Assembly: GCA_964386865.1 (NCBI GenBank)
Contig: CAYLUN010000034.1
Span: 1-51,838, forward strand
Direction of reading: 5' to 3'
Length of the DNA stretch: 51,838 nt
Source of the DNA: CAYLUN01 sp964386865
GTDB taxonomy: Bacteria > Verrucomicrobiota > Kiritimatiellia > RFP12 > UBA1067
This document shows positions 41,019 through 46,881 of this stretch, piece after piece. A model generated the notes under the pieces. The model was not told where the DNA came from, ran no database searches, and was given only the letters and a program-made list of their open reading frames with translations. Numbering within the stretch: position 1 is the first letter of the stretch; each line of letters starts with the position of its first letter. Made by a program: the position numbers and the translations under genes.

Positions 41019-41932
41019 AAAACGCTCCACGCTCCACGCTCCACGCTCAACGCTTAACGGGGAGCGGCGCCTGGGCCGCCCTCGTCGCGCTCGCCCTCCT
41101 CGCCGCGGGCGCCCGCGCCGCCGAGCGCCCGCTCTACCTCGACAACGGCACGGTGCGGCTCGGCATCGACCTCGGCTCGGGCGGCAGCGTCTTCCACTTC
41201 GGCCGCGCGGCCGGCGGGGTGAACCTGCTCAACCACTTCGACCGCGGCCGCTTCGTCCAGCAGTCCTACTACGGCGCGGCCGACGGCTCGCTCTGGAACA
41301 AGAAGCCGTGGCGCTGGAACCCCGTGCAGGGCGGAGACTGGCGCGGCGCGCCCGCGCGGCTGCTCTCCTGCTCGGTCGTCACCAACGCCGGGCAGCCCAC
41401 CGCGCTCGTCTCGCGCAGCGTGCCCAAGCACTGGGCCTCGGGCGCGGACATCGACGACGCCGTGATGGAGCAGCGCATCACCCTGACCAACGCGCTGGCG
41501 CACATCCGCTACCGCTTCACCTACTCGGGAAACACCGTCCACCCGCCCGCGCACCAGGAGCTGCCCGCCGTCTTCATTGACGCCGCCTACACGAACCTCG
41601 TCTTCTACAACGGCCCGCAGCCGTGGACAAGCGGCGCGCTGACCCGCGCGATCCCCGGCTGGCCCAACCAGGGCAAGAAGACCACGGAGCACTGGGCCGC
41701 CTACGTCAACGACGCGGACTTCGGCCTCGGCGTCTTCACGCCCGGCACCGGCGACCTCACCTGCTACCGCTACGAAGGCAACCGCAAGACCGGCCCGGCC
41801 GGCGCGGCCTGCTCCTACTTCGCGCCCGTCCGCACCTTTGCGATCACGCCCGGCCTGACCTTCGAGTACGACGTCTGGCTCACGGCCGGGACCTCGCCTG
41901 AGATCCGCGCCCGCTTCGCCTCCGTCCGCTGA
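41015..41932 (+). CDS. Secreted protein of unknown function, coupled to the two-component system
   Basis: The product is 305 residues. ATG 41015 overlaps the response regulator stop by 4 nt. Codons 3-16 are made of a 7-nt tandem repeat (41021-41062) that extends the basic N-region of the signal peptide, whose hydrophobic core is AWAALVALALLAAGARA. The mature protein is Trp/Tyr/Asn-rich and beta-predicted (VFHFGRAAGGVNLLNHFDRG, NLVFYNGPQPWTSGALTRAI, HWAAYVNDADFGLGVFTPGT). Its look is that of a sugar-binding or glycoside-processing beta-sandwich, but I do not recognise a family. Co-expression with a sensor of extracytoplasmic ligands suggests a binding or processing role for the inducing glycan. 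Confidence 0.75.
   Translation: MKNAPRSTLHAQRLTGSGAWAALVALALLAAGARAAERPLYLDNGTVRLGIDLGSGGSVFHFGRAAGGVNLLNHFDRGRFVQQSYYGAADGSLWNKKPWRWNPVQGGDWRGAPARLLSCSVVTNAGQPTALVSRSVPKHWASGADIDDAVMEQRITLTNALAHIRYRFTYSGNTVHPPAHQELPAVFIDAAYTNLVFYNGPQPWTSGALTRAIPGWPNQGKKTTEHWAAYVNDADFGLGVFTPGTGDLTCYRYEGNRKTGPAGAACSYFAPVRTFAITPGLTFEYDVWLTAGTSPEIRARFASVR
41021..41062 (+). repeat. 7-nt tandem repeat inside the 5' end of a coding region
   Basis: Six 7-nt units with consensus CACGCTC run in the order AACGCTC, CACGCTC three times, AACGCTT, AACGGGG. It is the only array of this type outside the accessory region. Confidence 0.75.
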
Positions 41933-41953
41933 CCCTCCCGCCCAGCGGGCCTT

Positions 41954-42112
41954 GGCGCCCGCCAGCAATACTCCGTATGGCCAGAGACGGCCTGAAGGCC
42001 GGACTACAAGCGCTTCACTCCAGTCTCGCAGCCCGTTCGTAGTCCGGGCTTCAGCCCGCCTTCACGGGACAGGTCTGGCCATAATTAGCGTTGCTGGGCG
42101 CCCGCCGCGCAG
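41954..42112. repeat. Nested REP-type palindrome between the secreted-protein gene and uppP
   Basis: An inner palindrome pairs GGCCTGAAGGCCGGACTAC with GTAGTCCGGGCTTCAGCCC. Outer arms contain ATGGCCAGA/TCTGGCCAT and GCGCCCGCCAGCAA/TTGCTGGGCGCC. The two genes converge here, so it may also act as a bidirectional terminator. Confidence 0.65.
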
Positions 42113-42114
42113 CC

Positions 42115-42912
42115 TTACGGTTTGTCCGGGCCGGCGCCCAGTAACAGGAGGGCGAAGAGGGCGAGGCCGGCCGCGATGCGGTAGTAGCCGAAGGCCTTGA
42201 AGCCGTACCGGGTCAGGAAGCCGATGAAAAACCGGATGGCCGCCATCGCGACGACGAACGCCACGGCGTTGCCGAGCAGGATGGTCTGCAGGTTGTCCGA
42301 CAGCGTGGCGACGAGGGCCGGATCCCGCACGACCTTGAGCAGCGAGTACCCGGCCGCCGCCGCCATGGTCGGCACGGCCAAGAAGAACGAAAATTCGGCC
42401 GCGTTCTGGCGCGACAGCCCGGCGCTCATGCCGCCCACGATCGTGGCCATGGAGCGCGAGACGCCCGGAACCATGGCGATGCACTGGAAGAAGCCGATCC
42501 GCAGCGCGCGCCTCCAGTCCACGGCCTGATCCTCGGAGGGGCGGTTGAACCACGCGTCCACCTTCAGCATGAGGGCCCCGCCCACCACCAGCGTCAGCGC
42601 CACGACGTGCACGTTCTCGAGCAGCCGGTCGATGACCGCGCTGAGGGCGAAGCCGATAACCGCCGCTGGCAGGAAGGCCACCAGCAGCTTCCAGTAGAAG
42701 CTCCACGTCTGGAAGAAGCGCCGCCAGTACAGGACCACCACCGACAGAATGGCGCCGAACTGGATGTTGACCGTGAACGCCTTGACGAGCGCGTCGTCGC
42801 CCGGGATGCCCAGCAGCTTCTGGGCGATCATCATGTGTCCGGTGGACGAAACGGGCAGGAATTCCGTCAGCCCCTCGACGACGGCGATGATGATGGTTTG
42901 CAGCGAAGTCAT
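42115..42912 (-). CDS. uppP: Undecaprenyl-diphosphate phosphatase
   Basis: The product is 265 residues, the usual length, with about eight membrane helices. The first active-site motif is VEGLTEFLPVSSTGH (Glu13, Glu17, His26, equivalent to Glu17, Glu21 and His30 of Escherichia coli). The second is MVPGVSRSMATIVGG with the catalytic Arg. It recycles undecaprenyl diphosphate to the monophosphate on the outer face of the inner membrane for peptidoglycan and surface polysaccharide synthesis. A strong promoter (42988-43017) precedes it by about 75 nt. It is the last core gene before the accessory region, and its promoter reaches into decayed phage sequence. Confidence 0.96.
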   Translation of the reverse strand: MTSLQTIIIAVVEGLTEFLPVSSTGHMMIAQKLLGIPGDDALVKAFTVNIQFGAILSVVVLYWRRFFQTWSFYWKLLVAFLPAAVIGFALSAVIDRLLENVHVVALTLVVGGALMLKVDAWFNRPSEDQAVDWRRALRIGFFQCIAMVPGVSRSMATIVGGMSAGLSRQNAAEFSFFLAVPTMAAAAGYSLLKVVRDPALVATLSDNLQTILLGNAVAFVVAMAAIRFFIGFLTRYGFKAFGYYRIAAGLALFALLLLGAGPDKP

Positions 42913-42987
42913 GCCTGATGGTCACCCACGGTTCGCGTCGGGCGCGCGAGCGACGTCGGGCGCAGCCACTGATGCGTTTCAGCCTGC

Positions 42988-43017
42988 ATTATAGGGTTTG
43001 CGCACCGCGCCGGTCAA
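42988..43017 (-). promoter_or_regulatory. Promoter of uppP
   Basis: On the minus strand, TTGACC (43017-43012), an 18-nt spacer and TATAAT (42993-42988) give a near-consensus promoter. The predicted leader is about 65-70 nt. Confidence 0.75.
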
Positions 43018-43477
43018 AGCCTTCCTGCCGGAAAAGCGAGATCGGTCACAGACGGGGGAGAACGAGCGCGACGACCACCGCCTCGTCGAGATCGTCATCC
43101 AGCGGCTGCGGCGCTGCGGCGTGCCGCCCGAGGACGGCCTCGCCGACGACGGCGGGCTCGGCAAGATCGTCAACAACCAGTTCGACCGCGACGGCTAGCC
43201 GTTGCGGCGTTTCGATTTCGGCGGCGAGCCTCGCGACAAGGCCCTCTACCGCAACGCCCGCGCCGAGGCCTACTTCGGCCTGGCCGACCGCTGCCGCATG
43301 GGCCACGTGCTGTTGCCGGACGACGACCTGCTGCGCGAGGAGCTGGCCTTTGCCAAGTACGACGTGGGCAGCTCGCCGCTCAAGCTCGTGCCCAAGAAGT
43401 CGCTGCCGCACTCGCCGAACCGCTCGGACGTGGTCGCCATGCTCTTCTGGGAGCTGCCGGAACCGGGCGTGCTCTGA
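42998..43477 (+). pseudogene. Remnant of phage terminase large subunit, C-terminal nuclease part, with in-frame TAG
   Basis: One frame runs from about 42998 to a TGA at 43475-43477, interrupted only by TAG at 43196-43198. Before the stop it reads LVEIVIQRLRRCGVPPEDGL and GLGKIVNNQFDRDG. After it, the same frame continues FDFGGEPRDKALYRNARAEA, FGLADRCRMGHVLLPDDDLL, and PKKSLPHSPNRSDVVAMLFW. That order (GVPPE, aspartate-glycine loop, FGG, YRNARAE, SPNRSD near the end) matches the RNase H-like nuclease half of phage terminases. The ATPase half is missing. Readthrough or amber suppression is conceivable, but truncation makes decay far more likely. The sequence beyond both ends holds other phage-like fragments. 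Confidence 0.7.
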
Positions 43478-43547
43478 CCGACAAGGAGCTTGAAACCCCG
43501 CTCGCCAACAGCGGCCTGGGTGTGAAAGCGAAGTTGGCCCCGACTGT

Positions 43548-43694
43548 TCAATCTCGATCACCGGCACGCTGATGACCTGCGCCGTGCGCATGGGCTTCCA
43601 GTCGATGGTGATCGAACGCAACTTCGGCCTCAACCTGGCTTACACCTCGGCGTTCGACGAGGTGCCAACCGACCTGCCCGACGAGGCGGTGTAA
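43548..43694 (+). pseudogene. C-terminal remnant of an unidentified protein, probably phage-derived
   Basis: An open frame without a start ends at TAA 43692-43694 and reads LMTCAVRMGFQSMVIERNF followed by GLNLAYTSAFDEVPTDLPDE. In the 70 bp before it a different frame reads LTDKELETPLANSGLGVKAK, so a frameshift or junction lies near 43540. Coding-like composition and position just after the terminase remnant suggest a broken phage structural gene. I do not recognise the family. Confidence 0.4.
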
Positions 43695-43705
43695 GACGGT
43701 TGGGA

Positions 43706-43798
43706 GTTACAGGTTACATGTTACACGTTGAACAACTTCCCTAACCAGTAACCTCCCTCGATCCTAACCAGTAACCACCAACTTGTAACCAGTAACCA
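43706..43798 (+). repeat. Two adjacent 7-nt tandem arrays
   Basis: 43706-43733 holds GTTACAG, GTTACAT, GTTACAC and GTTGAAC. 43741-43754 and 43764-43798 hold CTAACCA/GTAACCA-type units in the same 7-nt period. The second array ends 17 nt before ATG 43816. It contains no plausible coding frame. Confidence 0.75.
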
Positions 43799-43815
43799 AC
43801 TCCGAAGGAGTCCCC

Positions 43816-44034
43816 ATGCAAAAGATCAACGTCACGACCGTTTCGGCGGTCGCCACCTCGGCCACCGTCGTACAGGCCGTGATTCCTGAGCATCAGAAAT
43901 CCAAGGCGGTCAACTCCGGGCAGATGTACTGCAAGCAGCAATTCCAATTATGGCACGACAGCGACTGCGGGAATGCCCTGACGGGCACACGAACGAATTC
44001 GCCCTCGTTTTACCTGTTTGTAGTGGCGCCGTGA
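43816..44034 (+). CDS. Small hypothetical protein
   Basis: The product is 72 residues. GAAGGAG 5 nt before the ATG is a good ribosome-binding site. The N-terminal third is Val/Thr/Ala-rich (VTTVSAVATSATVVQAVIPE), the middle polar, and there are two Cys (MYCKQQ and DSDCGN). It has no recognised family. It follows the tandem arrays and precedes a broken LamG-like frame, so it may be a phage accessory protein or the intact front part of a broken gene. The good start signal is the main support. Confidence 0.5.
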   Translation: MQKINVTTVSAVATSATVVQAVIPEHQKSKAVNSGQMYCKQQFQLWHDSDCGNALTGTRTNSPSFYLFVVAP

Positions 44035-44075
44035 GGCGCTTCTTGGCAATAGTGAGAATTGCTGCCTGTGAGCTG

Positions 44076-44312
44076 GTCACCTACTGGAACTAGGACAACG
44101 GCCAATGGTGGGCGTGGTGCGCGGGCGTCGGGCCGGTCGGGGCGTATGTGCCGTTCCCCCAGGGCGAGTGCCGTCATTTCGCGATCACCCACAGCGGGGG
44201 CACGGCACGCTTCTACTACAACGGCACAGAGGCGTTCAGCGTTCATGGGTGCGCGCATCAGGTTTGGACGGACGCGACCGCGTTCGGCGGCGACAGCGGT
44301 TGCCCGCGGTAG
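44076..44312 (+). pseudogene. Broken LamG/concanavalin-like domain gene with in-frame TAG
   Basis: The frame reads VTYWN, then TAG at 44091-44093, then continues DNGQWWAW, GAYVPFPQGECRHFAITHSG, GTARFYYNGTEAFSVHG and ends at TAG 44310-44312. The order RHFAITHSGGTARFYYNG is the signature strand pair of LamG-like jelly rolls, where a variant of WHHVA..Y.dG is usual. No start codon with a ribosome-binding site is present. Such domains are common on phage tail proteins and on PVC exoproteins. Confidence 0.5.
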
Positions 44313-44379
44313 ACCTCCTCGCCGAAGCTCTGGTTCCGCCGCTGCCGTTCCAGCTTCAGGATGTGCGGGAAGCGGCAGA

Positions 44380-44418
44380 AAACAAAAAAGCCGTGAACCC
44401 TTTAGGGATTCACGGCTT
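44380..44418 (-). terminator. Intrinsic terminator behind the tRNA 3' fragment
   Basis: The stem GCCGTGAA/TTCACGGC (44390-44397 with 44409-44416) is extended by CCC/GGG with a one-base bulge and a TTTA loop. It is followed on the minus strand by TTTTTTGTTTT. It lies 17 nt past the CCA of the tRNA fragment and is presumably the original tRNA terminator. Confidence 0.85.
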
Positions 44419-44432
44419 CTTAAGAAATCGAA

Positions 44433-44460
44433 TGGCGGGGTGGACGGGATTCGAACCCGT
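44433..44460 (-). tRNA. 3' end of a tRNA gene (T arm, acceptor strand, CCA), attachment-site scar
   Basis: The minus strand shows a complete T arm (ACGGG TTCGAAT CCCGT), the 7-nt acceptor 3' strand CCACCCC, discriminator G and an encoded CCA. Upstream there is no anticodon or D arm, so only the terminal 28 nt of a tRNA are present. The isotype is not determined; a G discriminator fits Ser, Asp, Asn, Gln, Glu or Trp. Such fragments are left opposite the intact tRNA when an element integrates by tyrosine recombinase. Confidence 0.85.
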
Positions 44461-44708
44461 TGCAAGAGAGGAAGTTAGGCGAAAATGGTTCGTTTTCGGC
44501 CTCAAATTGCCCAAAAATAAGTGTTTTGGGTGGTCTCGGCGATGTAGTTGAAGCTGGTTTGTCATACATTTGCCATACATGTTTTTCAGGGTTTTGAGGG
44601 AGTGAACGGGTTACACGCCCGCATCCGGTGACGGATGCCCTTTCCGTCGGCGTCGCTAGCTCAGGATACGCGATCTGAAGTGCCTGCGGCGCGTGAGCGT
44701 GGCCCGTC
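44461..44708. other. Gene-free stretch at the element boundary
   Basis: I see no supported gene in this stretch of about 250 bp. It contains a direct repeat (CATACATTTG and CCATACATG near 44562-44581) next to the attachment scar, where recombinase arm sites could be. A minus-strand frame that crosses the tRNA fragment is a translation artefact. Confidence 0.5.
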
Positions 44709-44924
44709 TCATTTGGGTTCCTGGACCGCGCCATCCTTCGTGACTGCCGAGGCGGCGGCTTTCGCGTTGTAGCTGGCGATGCCGCTTTTCAGTATGACGG
44801 TTATCATGTTAGACCGGTTGCGGTCTTCAAGTAGGGTTATGTCGTCGATCTGCTTCAGCAACTCCTTGGGAACGGTGATGCTGATCTGGACTAATTCCTT
44901 CGAGCGTATGGGGTGGTACTTCAT
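44709..44924 (-). CDS. Ribbon-helix-helix (CopG/Arc-type) regulator
   Basis: The product is 71 residues from ATG 44924, which has AAGGAG 7 nt upstream and so is preferred to a Met 11 codons earlier. The RHH core is VQISITVPKELLKQIDDITL followed by LEDRNRSNMITVILKSGI: a beta strand for the DNA groove and two helices. The C-terminus is a short Ala-rich tail. The promoter holds an inverted repeat exactly between the -35 and -10 boxes, so autorepression is likely. A second RHH-like frame starts divergently at 45047. It is the first gene inside the element boundary and may control its maintenance or excision. Confidence 0.85.
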   Translation of the reverse strand: MKYHPIRSKELVQISITVPKELLKQIDDITLLEDRNRSNMITVILKSGIASYNAKAAASAVTKDGAVQEPK

Positions 44925-44945
44925 AAGTATCTCCTTTTGGCAATC

Positions 44946-44975
44946 AGTATAACACAAAAGGATTGTGTCTTACAA
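44946..44975 (-). promoter_or_regulatory. Promoter and operator of the RHH gene
   Basis: On the minus strand, TTGTAA (44975-44970) and TTATAC (44952-44947) are 17 nt apart. The inverted repeat ACACAA/TTGTGT (44952-44957 and 44963-44968) fills the spacer, a classical repressor position. Related TGTGT/ACACA words recur at 45017-45047, 45182-45210 and 45338-45348. Confidence 0.6.
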
Positions 44976-45046
44976 TATGGGAAAATAAAATTGGAAATAT
45001 TATTTTCACCTTGACCTTGTGTCATATAAATTTTTATTGTGTGATT

Positions 45047-45172
45047 ATGAAAAGATTCGAATCCTGCTACATCAAAATCACGATCTCGGTTCCAGCCGAG
45101 CTCGCGGAAGAGTTGGACCGGATTGCGAAGCTGGAGAGCCGCAGCCGGTCAGGTCAGTTGACCTTTTTTTGA
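45047..45172 (+). CDS. Short, probably truncated second RHH protein
   Basis: ATG 45047 opens a 41-residue frame: MKRFESCYIKITISVPAELA, then EELDRIAKLESRSRSGQLTF. This is the strand and first helix of an RHH domain, but the second helix is cut short. After the stop another frame reads FLNQFVSHD, which may be the displaced remainder, so a frameshift in the T-rich run near 45163-45170 is likely. The start lacks a good Shine-Dalgarno sequence. It is divergent from the complete RHH gene and shares its operator region. A functional 41-residue protein is possible but less likely. Confidence 0.45.
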   Translation: MKRFESCYIKITISVPAELAEELDRIAKLESRSRSGQLTFF

Positions 45173-45287
45173 ATCAGTTCGTATCACACGATAGGGTTGT
45201 ATCTCACACGCCGAGCGGTTAGTTCTCGGCGTTGTACCAGCTGACCGGCGGGCGGAAATGCCGGAAAGGGTAAGGCGGTGTTCGGAG

Positions 45288-45328
45288 AACCGGACCGGCC
45301 TTTGGCGCGGTGCCGGTTGTTTTTTTTC
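45288..45328 (+). terminator. Strong intrinsic terminator
   Basis: AACCGG/CCGGTT (45288-45293 with 45313-45318) is extended by CCG/CGG and an inner GCC/GGC stem, and is followed by G and eight T. It ends transcription that enters from the RHH region and separates it from the gene at 45378. The 115 bp before it, with another stem (GCCGAG/CTCGGC), could be a small RNA. Confidence 0.75.
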
Positions 45329-45377
45329 TCGTTCCTATATCACACGATGTCATTCAGAATCAGAAAGTGGTGAGCGT

Positions 45378-45710
45378 ATGACGGTGGTTTTACAGATGGA
45401 GCCTCTTTGGGGAACGGCCGATAGCGTGACGGCGCTGTACGGGATTCCGCGCCGCCGGCTGCTTGAGCTGGCGAGGTGCGGCCATATCCGGGCGCGGAAG
45501 CTGTCGCCGGACAGCCGGTCGGCGACGATCGTGTTCCGGACGGCGGACGTGCGGGAGTGGCTGGAGAACGAGGCCCCCACCCCACGCGCCGAGGCGTTCG
45601 CGCCGAGTCGCGGTCCGGGCGTGCCGCGGACTGGCGATGACGGCTGGGAGGCGTCCGCAGAGCCCTCGCTTGCCGCGCTCGCGTGCGGATATGCGGGGGG
45701 CACGTTGTGA
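45378..45710 (+). CDS. Excisionase-like helix-turn-helix protein
   Basis: The product is 110 residues. The N-terminal half is a winged-helix of the HTH_17/excisionase type: ADSVTALYGIPRRRLLELAR, then a basic wing (ARKLSPDSRSATIVFRTADV) and REWLENEA. The remainder is Pro/Ala-rich and probably disordered. The start at 45378 is chosen because it lies beyond the terminator and an operator-like TATCACACGAT (45338-45348). GTGAGC before it is only a weak ribosome-binding site. It overlaps the next gene by 4 nt (GTGA). It heads a series of overlapping plus-strand genes and is likely a regulator or directionality factor of the element. Confidence 0.75.
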   Translation: MTVVLQMEPLWGTADSVTALYGIPRRRLLELARCGHIRARKLSPDSRSATIVFRTADVREWLENEAPTPRAEAFAPSRGPGVPRTGDDGWEASAEPSLAALACGYAGGTL

Positions 45711-45937
45711 GCGCCGGGGAATTGTACCGCGTGCGTCACACGCATACGGGTACTTATGTGGCAAGGGCTATCCGACACTCCCGGAGGGCGGAACTTCTGG
45801 TTGACGGGGTGTGTCTGTATCTCGACCGGCAGGTCAAGGCTGTGCAAGGTGAACGGGCGCTGGCCGAGAAGATCGCGACCCTCTGGATCGCGCTGACCGG
45901 CGACCACGGCGTCGAGATTGAACCGGTGGAGGGCTGA
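45707..45937 (+). CDS. Small hypothetical protein, GTG start
   Basis: The product is 76 residues. The GTG at 45707 overlaps the TGA of the excisionase-like gene (GTGA), and GGGGGG lies upstream, which decides the start over an in-frame ATG at 45683. The sequence begins MSAGELYRVRHTHTGTYVAR and continues with a beta-rich core (AELLVDGVCLYLDRQVKAV) and a helix (RALAEKIATLWIALTGDHGV). No family is recognised. It is spaced 2 nt from the next gene. Translational coupling suggests a joint role with its neighbours. Confidence 0.65.
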   Translation: MSAGELYRVRHTHTGTYVARAIRHSRRAELLVDGVCLYLDRQVKAVQGERALAEKIATLWIALTGDHGVEIEPVEG

Positions 45938-45939
45938 AC

Positions 45940-46215
45940 ATGATCGAGGTGACGGGACGAAGTTTTCACAAGGTGGAGTTCGACACGAAGGAACCGGCCG
46001 AGGCGTTGCGCCGCTTCCGGGCGTTGTTTCCCGGCGCGACGGTCGAGACCGTCGGGACCGAGGCGTTCGTCGCGCTGTGCGAGGTGTGCGGCAAGCCGAT
46101 CTTCGAGGGCGAGCCGCACGAGGTGGATGAGGACGCCTACTTGTGTGGCGAGTGCTGCGGTATTGAAACGGAGTCTCACGCGGAGGCGCGGAGGCGCGAA
46201 GGAGCCGACTGTTGA
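45940..46215 (+). CDS. Zinc-ribbon small protein
   Basis: The product is 91 residues; GGAGGG precedes the ATG. Residues 1-50 are alpha/beta (KEPAEALRRFRALFPGATVE). The C-terminal half has a four-Cys metal site: CEVCGKPIFEG and LCGECC. The last residues (SHAEARRREG) are encoded by an 8-nt tandem repeat at 46179-46202, so the C-terminus was probably extended by repeat growth. The stop overlaps the next start by 3 nt. Zinc ribbons of this type are usual in phage and plasmid accessory proteins; the partner is unknown. Confidence 0.7.
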   Translation: MIEVTGRSFHKVEFDTKEPAEALRRFRALFPGATVETVGTEAFVALCEVCGKPIFEGEPHEVDEDAYLCGECCGIETESHAEARRREGADC

Positions 46216-46334
46216 GAACGCTGCTGCGCTTTCTATGGGGGCTGTGCTGGCTGGCCTGGGTCGTGATTCAGATTTGGTGGGCGTCCTGGGGAGAGCATGG
46301 CGTTGAGGCCGATGATCCGGACAAGGAGCGGTGA
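46212..46334 (+). CDS. 40-residue Trp-rich single-span membrane protein, TTG start
   Basis: A TTG at 46212 overlaps the preceding TGA (TTGA) and opens a 40-residue frame ending at TGA 46332-46334. The first 27 residues are hydrophobic with six Trp (LLRFLWGLCWLAWVVIQIWW), and the tail is charged (EHGVEADDPDKER), so it should insert as a single helix. The overlap with the upstream zinc-ribbon gene and the lack of other coding frames here support it. Phage or element small membrane proteins of this kind act as holins, superinfection exclusion or toxin-like factors, but nothing shows which. It is easily missed because of length and start codon. Confidence 0.55.
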   Translation: MRTLLRFLWGLCWLAWVVIQIWWASWGEHGVEADDPDKER

Positions 46335-46336
46335 GA

Positions 46337-46371
46337 GGCAGTCGGCAGTCGGCAGTAGCAGTAGGCAGTGG
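46337..46371 (+). repeat. 7-nt tandem array ending 5 nt before a start codon
   Basis: Five units in 7-nt register read GGCAGTC, GGCAGTC, GGCAGTA, GCAGTAG and GCAGTGG. The array occupies the place where a Shine-Dalgarno sequence for ATG 46377 should be. Confidence 0.8.
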
Positions 46372-46376
46372 TAGAT

Positions 46377-46781
46377 ATGGCACCTCGAAAGAAAATCACT
46401 TCCCGCGAACTGATCGCGCGGGCGCTGGCCGCGCAGAGGGTGGAGCGGCGCACGAAGGTGCGGATGGACCGGGAGCTGTACGAGCGGGCGGCGGTCTGCG
46501 CCCGCGAGGTGGATGAGACGGTCTCGCGCTGGCTGTACCTCTGCACACGGCCGAACAACCTGTACCGGGCGCAGGCGGCGGGTGTGGCAATACCCGACGC
46601 GTGGCTTTCCGCCACACGCGAGGGCGTGGTGGCGACCGTGGACGGGGCGCATGAGGATCACGATGTTTTGCGGCGCTGCGTGGCGGCCGTGGTGCTGTGG
46701 TGCGAGTCGCGGCGGCTGCCGCCGGTTGCGTGCGCGTTGCGCGAGGGCGTTGACTACCTGGTAGACCGGGGAGAGGTTTAA
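46377..46781 (+). CDS. Hypothetical protein with RHH-like segment
   Basis: The product is 134 residues from ATG 46377; GTG 46368 three codons earlier is an alternative. It begins basic (MAPRKKITSRELIARALAAQ), followed by a segment resembling a ribbon-helix-helix unit (KVRMDRELYERAAVCAREVD, then ETVSRWLYLCTR). The rest is helical with two Cys (RRCVAAVVLWCESRR). The region before it is only a tandem repeat, so either translation is coupled or the repeat provides the ribosome contact. Function unknown; DNA binding is plausible from the basic N-terminus. Confidence 0.6.
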   Translation: MAPRKKITSRELIARALAAQRVERRTKVRMDRELYERAAVCAREVDETVSRWLYLCTRPNNLYRAQAAGVAIPDAWLSATREGVVATVDGAHEDHDVLRRCVAAVVLWCESRRLPPVACALREGVDYLVDRGEV

Positions 46782-46782
46782 C

Positions 46783-46863
46783 CGCGAATTACGCGAATGG
46801 CGCGAATGAGAGTTTACCCAGAGAAGCAGTGGCAGTCGGCAGTGGCAGTAGCAGTCGGCAAGG
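46783..46863 (+). repeat. Two tandem arrays in an intercistronic gap
   Basis: 46783-46809 holds three 9-nt units (CGCGAATTA, CGCGAATGG, CGCGAATGA). 46826-46863 holds six 6- or 7-nt units of GCAGTG/GCAGTCG. The second lies 18 nt before ATG 46882. A plus-strand frame running through them (46797-47063) has no independent support. Confidence 0.7.
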
Positions 46864-46881
46864 AGCAAACGGGGGAAATGG

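Noticed and set aside
44433..44460. tmRNA 3' end
   Set aside because: The discriminator base is G rather than A, and no tag-encoding or pseudoknot region is found nearby.
44420..44734. 104-codon minus-strand frame ending in GFESRPPRH
   Set aside because: That ending is the usual false translation of a tRNA T arm, and the frame has no start signal, so it is not an integrase end.
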